Part shown: positions 27,371 to 41,664 of the stretch, piece by piece
Layout of the letters: every line of letters starts with the position of its first letter
Numbering within the stretch: the first letter of the stretch is position 1
NCBI GenBank assembly: GCA_045837725.1
Contig: JBEWZL010000124.1
Span: 434,001-498,000, forward strand
DNA length: 64,000 nucleotides
DNA from: Vermamoeba vermiformis
Taxonomy: Eukaryota > Tubulinea > Echinamoebida
Direction of reading: 5' to 3'
Program-made: the position numbers and the translations under genes
Notes under the pieces: generated by a model
What the model saw: the letters and a program-made list of their open reading frames with translations, nothing else
Told to the model about the DNA's origin: nothing
The model's database searches: none

Positions 27371-29244
27371 TCATAGGGTAGTGCTGGACTGCAGATTGCC
27401 ATCATTTGCCGCATGATTCTGCAACACGGTGACGGTGAGAATGTTATTGAAGTCGTAGATCTTGTCCGTCAGTGTGTCCACCACGCGTAACAGGGGCAGT
27501 TTCTGCACACCGGGTTTGAGCGGGAAGAGCGTCAGCTGGAGACTGGTGGATGATTTGGGCAGCAGGCGATTAGTGACGAGCTCGTACTGGCCCATGATCA
27601 TGAGGCCTTGCACTTTGTGTTTGAGCACGGTGAGTGAGGGCACAATGGGCTTGGTGCCGCGATTGACCAGCTCGAGTGTGACAGTGAAGGGTCGCTCGAG
27701 GTAGATCTGCTCGGGGATCTGTGTGAACACGACTGACAGCGTGCGGTCTTGTTGCAGCTGAGAGGAGGTCATGTTAGTCAAACGATCGATCGAACTTCAA
27801 CTAATCAGACAGGACTTACATTGATCACGAAGGGCTCTGAGAGGAACACACCTTGACCTCCAAAGTGAGTTCTCCATGTCAACTTGACACGCCCTAGCGA
27901 CGTGTAATTCTGCGAGTATTAGAATCATCTGAATGACACGTGTCAAAGTGAAGTACTCACGGGAATATTCGGGTCTAAAGGGTTCTTATACAGGACTTTA
28001 AATAGGAACTTGTGCACGTCCCCACTGCTGATAGAGACAATGTCACCAATCAACTCCGCCAAGCTGTCATTCGATTAGATCGTGGTAATTATTACGATGT
28101 ATTAATTTTGACAGGTGCAGGTGTCAATGTCATACCTTGGAGGCAGATCCAGATTGTTGAGTGCATTGCTCGTGTTTTGCAGATTAGTCGCGTGATAGGC
28201 CTCTTCAGCAACAAATTCCACGTGCTCAACTTGCATGGGCACTTTCATCATGTTGCACACTGAAGACTCGATGGCAAAACCACTCTATTGGCAATCATAT
28301 ATAAGTACCTGTATCAAGCAATGGAATTGACTATTGCACATACGTGTACTGGCACTATTCTGCTCTCGAGGGTGAGTGAAGGCAGCACCTGAAATTTGAA
28401 ATATTTTCGCAAAGTTTTCTTTTCATTTTGACGCTGATAATTGATCGTGACCATCATGCTGTTCACAATATTAGGACTGGCTTAGTAATGAAGTACTTCG
28501 CCTTACATATGAGTGTCGAGTTCAGTGACGGCATGCTGTACAATGTGATCGATAGACTGGCCTGGCGCTAATGCATCACTCAGCTCTTCTTCGAGCAGAG
28601 TCACGCGCTGCGATCTGGCTTGCAATTCGACCTATTTATTCGTTGAGTACGGTGCAGCAATTTTGTAATTCTAAGATGCTACCTTTGTAGTGACTTGCTG
28701 GAGCGGTTGGTCGGTGTGATTAAATACGGATACATAACACGAGAACGATTCGCCAAAATAAATATCGCTGCAGATCCGAAATTGAAAATTATTAGTCAAA
28801 TTCATTGGTGGCTGATTTGAGCTTACCCAGTAATAGGAAATGTAGCGGCTTGGGATAAACCGAAATTGGTGGTCGTTGAGTCTTCTTTGTCCTTATTAAA
28901 CGGTGATTTTAGAGCATCTGCTGCCCAATCTGTCTCCTCGTGTGATAAATTCAATTCTTGAGCCAATAATGGTTTGTATATCCGCATAACTATCCAGAAG
29001 TATATTAGTAGCTATCGTCATTATACCTATCAGCTAAACGAATTTGCAAAACAATTTTATTATTTATTAGCGCAAAATCAACAATTATTGAGCATATAAA
29101 TTGTAAAAAATAATTAAATAATTAATACATACTGCGGAAGGTCAAATAATGAACTTCTTTATCTGCTGGCTGTTTTGGTCTGGCCTAGTTAAATTTGTCA
29201 ATAACAAGCTTAATAACGATGAATATGCATACTGGTGAGGTCAT
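27371..29244 (-). CDS. TRAPPC13: TRAPPC13 (TRAPP complex subunit 13)
   Basis: This multi-exon gene starts at 29244 with a 12-nt exon (ATG plus three codons, then gtatgc). Recognisable pieces include IMRIYKPLLAQ, FGLSQAATFPITG, LGRVKLTWRTHFGGQG and the last exon (27371 to about 27779) with FTQIPEQIYLERPFTVTLELVNRGTK-type beta-sandwich sequence. These follow the order of human TRAPPC13 (LNIVWKTNLGERG-like then IPDTVNLEEPF-like). The protein is an accessory subunit of TRAPPIII, a Rab GEF complex in secretory and autophagic traffic. I did not fix every internal exon edge. An intron at about 27908-27960 contains TGACACGTGTCA at 27934. Confidence 0.78.
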
Positions 29245-29420
29245 AGTCTATGTATTATGTTAATAATGTTGAATATTTTGTCAGTGCACCATGTATGCCC
29301 TTCGATCCAGCCAAACAAATAAAAATGACACGAACAACAGCCGCGTGAAAATAAATAATGTACAAGATTTACATTCGCATGCCAGCACTGAGACTAAGCA
29401 CTACACGACTAGTATTAATA

Positions 29421-31167
<1,747 letters not shown>

Positions 31168-31302
31168 TTGTGGTCTTTGTGTAAAACAGTTACTGAACAA
31201 CTGAAAATTATTTACTGTCAGCCACGACGAATCCACAAAACAAGGCTCGCGGGCAGGTTTGGCAGGGGACGCACGACCTTTAAGTCAATGAAACGCATGT
31301 AT

Positions 31303-33736
31303 TTATTGAGTTATATCTACATTGGGGAGGCAGTGCTTGATCCCGTTTACAAAGCCTTGAACGAGAACAAGTGCTCGCGCTCTTTCTTGGCCTTGTTGTC
31401 TTCTTGCTTCTCGCGCACTTGCAAGATGATGATGACCACGCCGACTACTACGAGCCAGGCCACCACTGCAATCGCAATCCACGCCACGTAACTGCCGGGA
31501 CTGACATAGAGCTCAGCAGTCCAACTGTTAAATAACGGTTAGAAGTCTTATTGTGCATGTGAAACATCAGAGTGCACGTACGAAGTGGGTTCATCAGGTG
31601 GATAAGGAATAGTGACGACTTGACTGTTGGGAATGAGACCGCTCCAGAACATGGACGAGCCCTTGTCTTTGTTGCGCACGGAGACACCCATGTAGAGGTA
31701 GTCGACGTAGTTGCTGGGTCTGCCGAGACCGCCAAAGAAGTACGGAGGCTGCAGTGCCAAGTGCGAAGACTGCGTCAACTGTGACACTTGCACGACACGA
31801 CGAATGTTGTCGAGGTCCGTGGCAGTCCACTTGAAGATAGCACCGTGTTGATTCACACCGTAGGGCTTGGGGTCTGGTGTCGCACCATCGCACCAGTTCA
31901 TGCACACACCACTCAGGGCTGAACACGTGAGTTAGTAAGATGAACACCGTCACACTGTGCCTCGTGACCTACCGATCATCTTCAAGAAGTACGCGTCATT
32001 GTCGTAGTTGTTGAACAGCGCAGAAATGTTGCGTGTGACTGACGAGGCAGGGGCATCAGATTCAGCGAGCACGAGAATGTCATTGGTGCCGTCATCGTCC
32101 AAGTCAAAGAAGGCTGCAGCAAATGCACCGCGAAGGTTGACGAGTGCATTGGTGCCTTGAGTCAATTCAGTGAACGCACGACGCTTGGCACTGACAGCGG
32201 CGTCAACACACTTCAAGTCCCCAGTGCAGGGTACATTGTGATAGAGTGCAATCTGTTCTTGCATTAGTTACAGTGCCACTTATCTACGTCCTGGAAGTTC
32301 TTACGCGACGAGCACCAGAGCTCGGGTCGACAATGCTGATCAACAGATCGGGATAGCCGTCCAAGTCCACATCACCAACACGCACGACACGTGCGGGGAA
32401 GTGAGGCGAAGTAGAGAGCGGTGCTGCGAGGTCAATGACAGTGAGTGTGGCTGAGGGTGTGGCACTGATGTCTGACACGGCCCAGTTGTCATCAGCTTCG
32501 CAGAGTGACTCCAACGAGCGACAGTCTTTGGTCACATCAGTGGAGCACACGGGCTTTTGTTGATTGTACGCCACGATCAATTGCGTGCAGTTGGAGGTCG
32601 CGCAGTACGGGAAGAGAATGTCAGTGGTGCCATCACCGTCTACAGTTAGTTAGTGTACTAGTTCTAGAACTGATTGATTGTCACGCACCAAAATCAGCGA
32701 ATGAAGGACTGCCGAGGCCAGCGATGCCCTTGATGGTGCGGGCATGAGCGAATTGTTCGGGGCCGTTGATCCACACGTCATAGCTCACAACGCCGTCAGT
32801 GCCCTGTAAGAATGATGAATATGTGCCATTGGCTCAAGTGTTATGACGTACCACAATAGGGATGAACAAGTCAGGCATGCAGTCACCGTTCATATCAACG
32901 AAACCAATGGCAGATCCGCTAGCCAAAGTGAGTGGGGTCGCGAAGTCTTGCACGGTGAAGTTTGTTGCAGCGTCTTTGTTGTTCAACCAGATGGAGAGCT
33001 TAGTAGCGTTGTTGGCAGTATACGAGCCAATAAGATCGGGATACAAATCACCGTTGTAATCAATTACTGAGACTACATCCGCTGCACTGGGCAATTCAAT
33101 TCGGTCCGCTGAAATTACATAAATACGGGTTGTGTACATTATATTTGTACTTACTGAAGTGAGTCGTATTGCCAAAATATAAGAATAATCGTACGTTCTT
33201 GGCGCCAGTTTCAGCACCAGTTTGTACGAGCAGATCCAATCTACCATCGCGATTGAAATCAGTAGCAACAACATCGAGAATAGTTTGTGATCCTTCACTT
33301 GTAAATTGAGTGGTCGTCAATTGCTCGAATTGCCAGTTTGCTACAGAGAAATCTTAGATCGAATACAACAAAGGTATTAATTATGAATTTATTATTACCT
33401 GAATTCCAAAGCCAAAATGAGCCAGATGTGCGACTGGAATCGACAATAAAAATGTCTGAACTAAAATATGAAATTATTAATATTTTGCTGATTTTCGAAA
33501 ATTGAAAAAATAAAGGAAATAATTGCCGGACTGTGTACATACAATTTATCACTATTAAAATCTCCAAAATATGCAATGTGACCATTGGCATTTGCTAATC
33601 CAACATTATTAGGGATCTCCACCAATTGCGATCCTCGCGGCAATTGAGGCCGATTGCTGAATACAGGATTGAATGATATTCCTAATACAACCTCCACGAC
33701 AAGCAGTGTCGTGAGAAAATGAGCCAAGTGCTTCAT
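31303..33736 (-). CDS. ITFG1: ITFG1/TIP-type FG-GAP membrane glycoprotein
   Basis: This multi-exon gene encodes a type I membrane protein. The start at 33736 gives a signal peptide (HLAHFLTTLLVVEVVLG). The ectodomain carries a series of Ca-loop FG-GAP repeats: DFNRDGRLDLLV, DYNGDLYPDLIG, DMNGDCMPDLF, DGDGTTDILF, DVDLDGYPDLLIS and DLDDDGTNDILV. The C-terminus has one TM helix (SYVAWIAIAVVAWLVVVGVV) and a basic tail. Order and spacing fit ITFG1 (T-cell immunomodulatory protein/LINKIN), a conserved cell-surface protein of Amorphea. The stop codon overlaps an AATAAA (31302-31307), so the 3' UTR is probably very short. Internal exon edges were read only approximately. Confidence 0.86.
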
Positions 33737-33996
33737 TGTGGTCGTATCTTTTTTGTATTTGACAAAGTGTTACACGGAACAAGACACAATAATAAAGTAC
33801 TCTAGACAAAAATTTAATTTCGAATGCCTCATTCTTGTGGCAAGTTTACTGCTCTTTGTGTATTACTGTCAGGTCTTACAACCATACACCGCACTTATTG
33901 TTATTCTTGTTACTGTAATCTACGGCAGCTTCAGAACGCAGCCTCAAAAGGCATCAACCATTGTCATCAACTCTCCTGTAGGTTTCACAGCTAGTT

Positions 33997-36526
33997 CTAA
34001 ATAGACACGTTTGCCAACAATGAGTTGCAAGTAGGACACAGATCTGGTTCAGCGATCCAATCGAAGTTGTTGTCTTTTTCATTACTCAATATCAATGCCT
34101 CTTGATTGCACGTTGCACACTTCAGTGTTCGTGTGGTGTCGATCATGATCATGGTCAAAGCACAGAATTGCAGTGGATGCGATGGATTGCGCGAACAATG
34201 ATCGCCGTTGGTGACTTGAGCTTGACAGAACGGACACAACAGCGCGGTGACTTGTTTCATCGATTGCAGAACCTTGTCGATGTTCGTGCGTTGTGCTTCG
34301 TCCAAGAAATTTCGTAGACGTGTCAACGAGGAAGCTTCGCGAGGAGTCGGGGATCTTTTCTTGGCCAAGAAGGTGTGAACTGCCCGTGTGGCATGGTCTT
34401 GCATGATTTGTAGTCCCAGCTGTGTAATGCGCGAATTGATATGTGGCAGCTGATCGTCGTTGGAGCCAAGCTTTGATTTGACCCAGCGATATAACACATA
34501 AGCGAGCTTGCTGGCCTTGATGCGCGTTTGAGTATTTGTATTGTTGGCGATGTAGCGCTCTTCAATGTGTTTCAACAGCTCGAGGCAGATCTGACTCTCT
34601 TTGTTGCTCAGCACGAGAATCAAGTCCCAATACGTGGCGGGGGGAGGTTGGTCTGATCACAAATCATCGATTAATACACCGTTGTTAATAAGTAGCAACA
34701 ACACTTACTGACAATAAAGTCGATGGTGTCCTCCAATGAGCGTCGCATTAGTCTCCACGAGGGACAGTGATGCAGCCGCGGATCTGTTGCTGAACATGCT
34801 CGTGCCCACTGTCTCGGCTGGTTTACTGCATCGAATGTTAGACCAGACTACAGTATGACAGTAACATACAAAGTGAGAATAGGTGCCACGAGACCGTTAG
34901 GTGACAGCGCCATGCCCATGACACCCCATTGCTGCGGAATGAAGTCCAAGGTGTTCAAATGCGACAGTTGACGAATGGTCTCAGTCTCCACTTCCATCAA
35001 CTCGTCTTGCGCGATGTTGTTGTTGTTGTTGCGCGGCAGATAGGTCCAAGACTTGATGATGGAGTCGAGGCCAGTCGTGAATATTATTTCACCACAGCTG
35101 CGCCATGCTATTTGCGTGATAGGCTTGGCGTGCACGACTGTTGGCTCTTGCGGCAGTTTACCATTCAAATCATACAACTCGAGCATGGTAGACTTGGCAA
35201 TGGCTAATATACCTTTCTGCATTCAATAGTGTTAGTCACGTGCATTGCAAATCTAAATGCCACGTACTTGTTTGGGAGCCCATGCCAGTGCTTGGACACG
35301 GTACATGTCATTCTCAGCCAGGTCTTTCACCGCTGACACGGTCGTTGGTTTCTTTGCATCTGTTTTCCACAATTTGACGCTGCCGTCTGCTGCACCCGTG
35401 GCTAAATACAACTCTTGGTTGTTCAATGTCCAGGCTGCGGCAGTGATCCAATCGCCGTGCGTTGCTTCAGCGACAAATGTCACGCTTGGTACATCTTCGT
35501 TCGGCTTTTCGGTGACTTTCCAAATATGGATTTCACCTACACGCGTACCCAGCACGACTAAAAATGATTCTTCACCATTATTGCTGATGACTGGCGAGCA
35601 AGCAATAGCTGCACAGACGATTAGCGTTGAAGATCAGACTGCGATGCTGACACGTACCTGATGGCACTAACTGCTCCATAATGTCGAGATATTCATTGAG
35701 ATCTACTTCATCTTGCTTTTCATGCTTCTTAAAATATTTTTCAACCAACAAGGCACCAAAATCTACGAGTGATCTATCACTGTTCATCTAACAATAGCAG
35801 CTCGTTATTACTTGCCATGCGACTGATGTCTAAAATAACCACTTACCATATATAGCAATACTCGTCCATCGGATTGCAGTGTCAGCAAATAACATTGGCG
35901 ACGCGGGCCAACTAATTCTGTACTGATCGATTGACTATAATGGTGTTATAATGATACTGGTATAATTCATAGCACGCCCTACGTACACAAATCGAGCTGG
36001 TTCATGAAATACTTTTTCTTTGCGTCTGCTTTTGCTGCTGCGAAAGATGTTTGTGGGGTGAGGACCGTCAGGCAACAGCATCAACTTCCAGAGATCTGAA
36101 CCCTCTACATCTGTATATAAAAGTCAGTATTATGCGGTGATATGCAGTGCCAGTGCTGTAGTACCTTTGCTAATGTCACCGACATCGATCGGATCTTTGA
36201 GTTGTTGTACTCGTAATAGTGTAGGTTTATCTAATAAATTTACCAGATTCTATTCAATACCAGGAGTTAATAAATGCAAATTTTAAGCTTAACACAGGTA
36301 CAGAAATATTTTCAGAATTTTTTTCGCTCCTTTAAATTAATGTCGTCACCAGTCGAAATTCTATAATTATTTACTCACACAACTATACTGTGGTGCATTA
36401 ATATAAATTACTTACGGAGATGCGCAACAATTGCCTGGTTGTAACGACCAAATCTCCCTTCGGTGACAGATGCAGCGCTTGATAAAATTCTGCAGGTGAT
36501 TTGATAGCAACAGAAGTGCCTAGCAT
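33997..36526 (-). CDS. TFIIIC90 (GTF3C4)-like WD40 and zinc-binding protein
   Basis: This multi-exon gene starts at 36526 (MLGTSVAIKSPAEFYQALHL). The N-terminal two thirds read as a divergent beta-propeller (HGDWITAAAWTLNNQELYLA, AADGSVKLWKTDAKK, ITQIAWRSCGEIIFTTGLDS). The last 80 residues have a Cys/His module: CPFCQAQVTNGDHCSRNPSH, an F-C-A-L-T-M segment, then CATCNQ and LCPTCNSLL. That C-terminal pattern resembles the TFIIIC zinc-finger region of GTF3C4 (CALT and paired CxxC), a subunit of the RNA polymerase III factor TFIIIC. Identification rests on layout more than identity, so another propeller/RING-like protein is possible. Divergent from the Arc1-like gene. Confidence 0.55.
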
Positions 36527-36664
36527 CGTTGTGTTCCACTAATATGTATCTAATTTAATACGCACTTAGCTGTTGTTCACTAGGTCATAAAAATTTGCAA
36601 CTGTTTTCTCCGCCTTTGTTTTGTTTTACGCTGCATACGACCACGGATCGTTTATAAAACAGCA
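36527..36664. promoter_or_regulatory. Bidirectional promoter region, TFIIIC90-like and Arc1-like genes
   Basis: 138 bp separate the two start codons. The plus-strand side has TTTATAAAAC at 36650-36659, only a few bases before the Arc1-like ATG, so it is too close to be a standard TATA box. The regulatory role is inferred from position. Confidence 0.4.
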
Positions 36665-38264
36665 ATGGAATTGATTATTGATCACTCAGTAGACTCCCTT
36701 GCCTTGGCTCTCTTGGCTCTTTACGTTCAAAAGCAAGCCAAGACTGCCATCGAAGTGACTGTATTCAGCCGCGAACAATGGGACCTCTTGAAGCAATCAC
36801 CACAATTCAGTTATTATCTCAAGCTCAATTCTAAGGGCGAGACACCCTTCTTAGTCAATAAGACCACCAAGCAAGTCGTGATCGGACCCAAGGACGTGCA
36901 AGCTGCTATTATCGCTGCCGCTCCTTCAGCCAACCAATTATTTACCGATAAAAAAGAAGTACGTATAATTATAATTAATACTAAAGATGGCCATTTACAC
37001 AGCAGCGAGGATATTTTAATTATTATTTTATTAGATCACAAAAATGATCATTATTTCTTTGGGTTATTATCAATTATTATTTATTCGCATAGCGTATAGC
37101 ACCCCATATAAAATAATATTCATAATTAATTTTGCTAATTTTCTCAGATCGACACTTTTGTCACTGTTGCATCCACCGAGCTCAATGCCACTGAACAACA
37201 AAAGCTCTTGCCCGCATTGAACAAGTTGAACAAGATGATCTCCACTGTTGTATTTGCCGCTAACAACCGCCTCTCATGGGCTGATCTCGTTCTGTTCGCC
37301 GCTCTGCAATCAAAGATCGCTTCTTGGTCTGAATCCGATCGCACTCACTTCGTGCACTTGTGCCGCTGGTTCGACAACATTCAACACTTGCCTCAACTCG
37401 AGGACTGGTTGCGCAAGGTCCATTTGTTCGTTGAATTGAAGCGCAACATTGGCAAGCACCACGTCGAAGAAAAGAAGCCTGCCGCCAAAGAGGACAAGCC
37501 TGCCGCGCAACAAGGCGAGAAGAAACAACAAGCCAAGCCCGAGGCCAAGGCTGACGACAAGAAAGCCGCTCAAGGCAAGAAACAACAGCAACAGCCCCAA
37601 GAGAAGAAGGAGAAGGCCAAGCCTGCAGCCAAAGCAGCAGCCAAGGCCGATGACCGTCCAGTCGACGTGTCACTCTTGGACTTGCGTGTCGGTCACATCA
37701 TCAAGTGCGAGCGTGTGCCCAACACCGAGAAGTTGTACATTTCACAGATCAATGTTGGCGAGGAGAAGCCGCGCAGTGTTGTGTCAGGCTTGGCTTTGAA
37801 CATCCCCATCGATGAGATGCAAAACAGACTTGTTGGTGAGTAGCTAGTCCACGTACATTAGTGTGCATTCGTGAACTAATCTCGTATTTAGTTGTTGTGT
37901 GCAACTTGAAGCCCGCCAAGTTGGGAGGTGTGGTCTCTGAAGGCATGGTGATTGCAGCCAGCAACGATGATCACAGCAAGGTTGAGATCTTGGACCCTCC
38001 TGGTACGTACTTTGGTTTGACTGTTTGAGCGGCGCTAATCGTGCTTGCACAGCTGGTGCCAAGGCCGGTGAGAGAATTAAGTTCGAAGGCTACAATGGTG
38101 AGCCTGAGGCTGAATTGAACCCCAAGAAGAAAGTGTTGGAGACTGTCAAGCCCGATCTGTCAACCAACGCCGAGTGCATTGGTGTCTACAAGGGCACTGC
38201 TCAGTTCATGACCACTTCTGGTCCTTGCCGCGTCAAGTCCTTGGCGAACTGCAAGCTCGGATAA
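36665..38264 (+). CDS. Arc1p/AIMP1-like tRNA-binding cofactor (GST-like + EMAPII domain)
   Basis: Exons 36665..36958, 37148..37835, 37892..38002 and 38053..38264 give 434 residues. Residues 1-200 are a GST-fold-like domain (NRLSWADLVLFAALQSKI is typical of aaRS-complex GST-C domains). A Lys/Ala/Gln linker (about 205-275) follows. The C-terminal EMAPII/tRNA-binding OB fold starts VDVSLLDLRVGHIIKCE and has VVCNLKPAKLGGVVSEGMV and EILDPPAGAKAGERI. The layout is that of yeast Arc1p, which docks MetRS and GluRS and delivers tRNA, or of AIMP1. It lacks the HIGH/KMSKS catalytic core, so it is a cofactor and not MetRS itself. Confidence 0.88.
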
Positions 38265-38394
38265 ATCAGTCCGGTGTCATTTGTGCGAATAAACACGATA
38301 TTGAAAAATCACTCTGGTCGACACCCGCTTAAGATAATTACATGTTTATTTTACAATGACCTCGCTACACGCTCAGCTAATGTTGATTTTGTTT

Positions 38395-40987
38395 TTAATC
38401 TTGTTTCTCCTCCCCTGCGTCAGACTCAGCCCCAGTGCTTGCTCTAAACGCTGATCTGATCTGACTTTGTATTTCCAAGTTCTCGTTGGCTTGCAAGTTC
38501 GGAGTGTCTTCCATAACATCATCTGCCGCTATACTCTCAGTGCTGGCTAGCAGTGACGTTGTGCTATTATTGTTGTTATTATTGTCATTTTCAACGCTGT
38601 TAGTACTTGCTGCCAAATTATTGCGATCTTTTTTACTGCCACGAGGTCTGCCCACTTTACCCTTAGGCTTCTTGGGCTGAGCTGTTTCTGTCTGACTGTT
38701 GTTGCCATTGACGTGATTGTCCTTGTTAGCTGATGTTCGGCGACGTCGTCCAGTGTCTTCTACCTCCGTCACTTCAGCACCTTGCATGTAGATGTTGATG
38801 CGCGCGTCATCAGCACACGTGAACAACAAGGGCTTGTAGGGATGGAACAGCACGTCACGGACAGCATTGCCGTAATCTTGAGGCACTATTAGTCTCTGAT
38901 TTGCGTGGATAAAGCATTGTTGTGGTCATACCGTGATCAGAAAGAACGCCTGAAAGTCCACCGGTCAACAAGTTCCAAATGAATACTTTGCCGTCAGAAG
39001 TCGGGGCCAAGAGGTAACGACCATTCGTGGCAATCTTCACGGGCCAGATATTTGATTTGTAACTAAATAAAGTTGAGTATTACGGTCAATAGGTCACCTC
39101 AATGAACTTACGCTTCGTGCTCGAATGTGTACAATAAACTGAGTTGGAATTTGCCTTCAGGCGAGTCAGGGATAGTCAACTTGCGGATGTGACATGTGTT
39201 GGGCTTGTCAGCTGTTTTAAGTGTTAGAGATGAGTCCTTTTTCTATAGACACGATATCAAGACACTTACTTGTTTGTTTACTGTCATCGCTCACCAACTC
39301 CGAGCCACGAGTCAACAGATAATATTCACCATTGACTGCACGCACAAACTTGACGCAGTCACAATATGAAGTGTAGACGTCGGGGAATGATTGCACCATC
39401 TAACATGTACGATTAGGCTGAGCTAAATAGAGCACAATAGCAGACACTACGTACCACTTCCTCTTCAAAGTCAAACACCTTGATGCAGTCGTCACCACCA
39501 ATCACAAAGAACTTGTTGCCAGTGTCGGGTACAAATGCAATGGACAAGACGACGTTAGTGGAGAGGTCGTTGAAGAGCTGATGGGACTCGCATTTGGACC
39601 AATCAGCGCTCATCTTCCACTTGATCAGACGACCGTCATTGGAGCCTGTGAGAATGTAGTTGTGTTTGTCGAAAGTCACCAATTTGAGTGCAATGATCTC
39701 TTCTTCGTGTCCGTTCAACTTCAACAACATCTGGCCAGTCGCGAGGTCAAATATCTTCACGGGACTGGGCTCTACTTTGCAGTCATCATCGGCCTCAGAA
39801 AACACGTGTCGGTTCTTCAGTGTGCCGGCCACAATGATCTTGCTGTCGTCAGGAGTGAACTGCAGGGTCCAAAACTCTTCAATCTCTGGCTCTTGTTCGT
39901 CGCGCAGAGTTCTCAAACACTTGCCCGTGTCGATCTGGATTACGCACGTTAGATGAAATCACCGCAATGCTGATTACTTGATCTTACATCAAAGACTTGG
40001 ACAATGCCTAGGGTAGTAGCCGCTGCGATCATAGTACCGTCGTGTGACAGAGCCATGCTATAAATCGGGGCTGAAAAAAGACGGAAATTAGAACTGAAAA
40101 GAATTTCATTTTTTGCTTGTGTTTGCGACCACAGATCATTCTCGCGCAATACGCACCTTTTGTCACCAACTTGGTGGGCAACAAGCGGAGAGGATGGTCT
40201 TTGTTAATCAAGTCAATGGCGGGGTAGCTCGTCCAATATTCATCTGGATACATTGAAGCTAACTCAGCGACGCGCAGTGGTGCATATTCATAACGTTTAA
40301 TAGGGCGCGCAGGAGAGCTCTTTTCGTCGTCTTTGCCCTTGGAATTTCTCTTCTTCGTGGTTTTCTTCTGCAAATAATTATTAAATTAGAAATTGAATAT
40401 CCGGATAGCTGGATGGATCAATTAAGATGCGAAGAATATGGAAATTCAAATATATCATGGAAATTATAGTATCAAAAGCGCGCCAAAATAGCACAACCCT
40501 TTAGATCCGGATAGAGCACCTAGGCTTATTACGTCTTATATTTGCGTGCACAAGGTAAAGCGTAAGCTAGTTTAGTCATGAAAAGTCTAAATTGAGCAAA
40601 AATTTACGTCTAACGCTCGGATTAATTTAGCTGTAAAATCTTGGGTTGGATATCGTTTTAATAATGCGTTATAGAAATAATAATGCCAAAGCACCATAAA
40701 ATAATATGTAATGATATGCTACGAGGGTTATGATGTGCGTTTAGTTACCTTTGTAGTCGATTTAGGTGATCCGCTTGGAGCTTTTTTCTGCTTCTTTTCG
40801 ACTTCCATCATCACTGCACGGTAGTAAATATTAATAAGCAATTATTCTAGGGTGTAAGATGAATATTGGTTGACTTTTGATACCCACCAGTTGCATCAGA
40901 TACCTCACCAAGGAGGAACTTTGGCTTGGTTTTAGCACGGCTTGATCGTCTAACAATTCCGTCCTCAGTAATGACTTCTTCCGACAT
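38395..40987 (-). CDS. Nuclear-type WD40 protein with C-terminal AT-hook
   Basis: This multi-exon gene starts at 40987 (MSEEVITEDGIVRRSSRAKT). The N-terminus is basic. At least six WD40-like blades follow: APIYSMALSHDGTMIAAA, FWTLQFTPDDSKIIVAG, HEEEIIALKLVTFDKHNYIL, VLSIAFVPDTGNKFFVIGGD, ATNGRYLLAPTSDGKVFIWN and AVRDVLFHPYKPLLFTCADD. The C-terminus contains an AT-hook core (KVGRPRGSKKDR, near 38650) within a low-complexity Asn/Ser region. AT-hooks bind the DNA minor groove, so a chromatin role is likely. I could not place it in a named family. The long intron near 40380-40745 is AT-rich and featureless. Confidence 0.7.
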
Positions 40988-41125
40988 GATTGAGTGCTAT
41001 TATGTATCTTTGAATAAGGAATAAAGTCAAATAACGAAACATCCCGAGCTACATTTTTGGCGCCAAACCAAAAGAGGACCTCGCTGGTCGTGTTTAGTCA
41101 ACAACAAGTGAGAGACACAAGTACC
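40988..41125. promoter_or_regulatory. Bidirectional promoter region, WD40/AT-hook and ASDURF-like genes
   Basis: The two divergent start codons are 138 bp apart, so both core promoters and leaders must share this segment. There is no clear TATA element. A TTTGGCGCCAAA-like palindromic stretch lies at about 41055-41066 (an E2F-type GGCGCC core), which may be regulatory. Confidence 0.4.
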
Positions 41126-41599
41126 ATGACTCAACAAGCAGGTGCTAAAGATAAATTGTACTTCAACGTGCTAGAAAAGGAAGTGACATTGAAGGATCTA
41201 GACAACAAGGTGCGTGACTTCACAGAAGCTCGATCTGGACTCAATTAACTTATAAAATTCATTTAATATTAGATTAAAGTTCTTACGGTCGAAAACTCTG
41301 AGTTGCAGTCCTTAAAGTCGGATAGGGTAAGAATATTTTAAAATAAATGTCAGAAAAATTAGACGATGCATTAACTTCATCATTTTGTAGAAAGTGTACA
41401 TGAAGCGATCGAATATATTATTTTTGGCTGATCCTAAACAAGGAGCAAAAGAAAAAGCTGGTACGTGCCCCATGCAGATCCCGAACTTTTTTCGCTGTAT
41501 TTAACAATATTCACAGACGAATTACAAAAGACAAAGCAAGAGAGAGAAAGGGTTGTATTTCAAATTCAAAAAGACAGCGAGACAATACGGAAATTGTAA
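41126..41599 (+). CDS. ASDURF: ASDURF-like prefoldin-type small subunit
   Basis: Four small exons (41126..41209, 41273..41326, 41391..41460, 41517..41599) give a 96-residue all-helical protein with every phase closed. The block DRKVYMKRSNILFLADPKQ aligns with the RKVYRQQQNSNIFFLADR segment of human ASDURF. The flanking helices (KDKLYFNVLEKEVTLKDL and ADELQKTKQERERV) have coiled-coil character. In human, ASDURF is encoded upstream of ASNSD1 on the same transcript and is a prefoldin-like subunit of the PAQosome (R2TP/URI) chaperone. Here it is a stand-alone, intron-containing gene with no ASNSD1 downstream; the next gene is ThrRS on the opposite strand. Confidence 0.8.
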
Positions 41600-41664
41600 A
41601 TAGAAAAGTTGCCAACAAATGTAAATAGCGAAATTAGACAGATCTGCACACGATTATAGACAGT

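Noticed and set aside
33738-34004. Plus-strand ORF of 88 codons with two hydrophobic stretches
   Set aside because: It has no ATG in frame at its start, lies between two minus-strand genes and overlaps the end of the TFIIIC90-like gene. I see no family motif.
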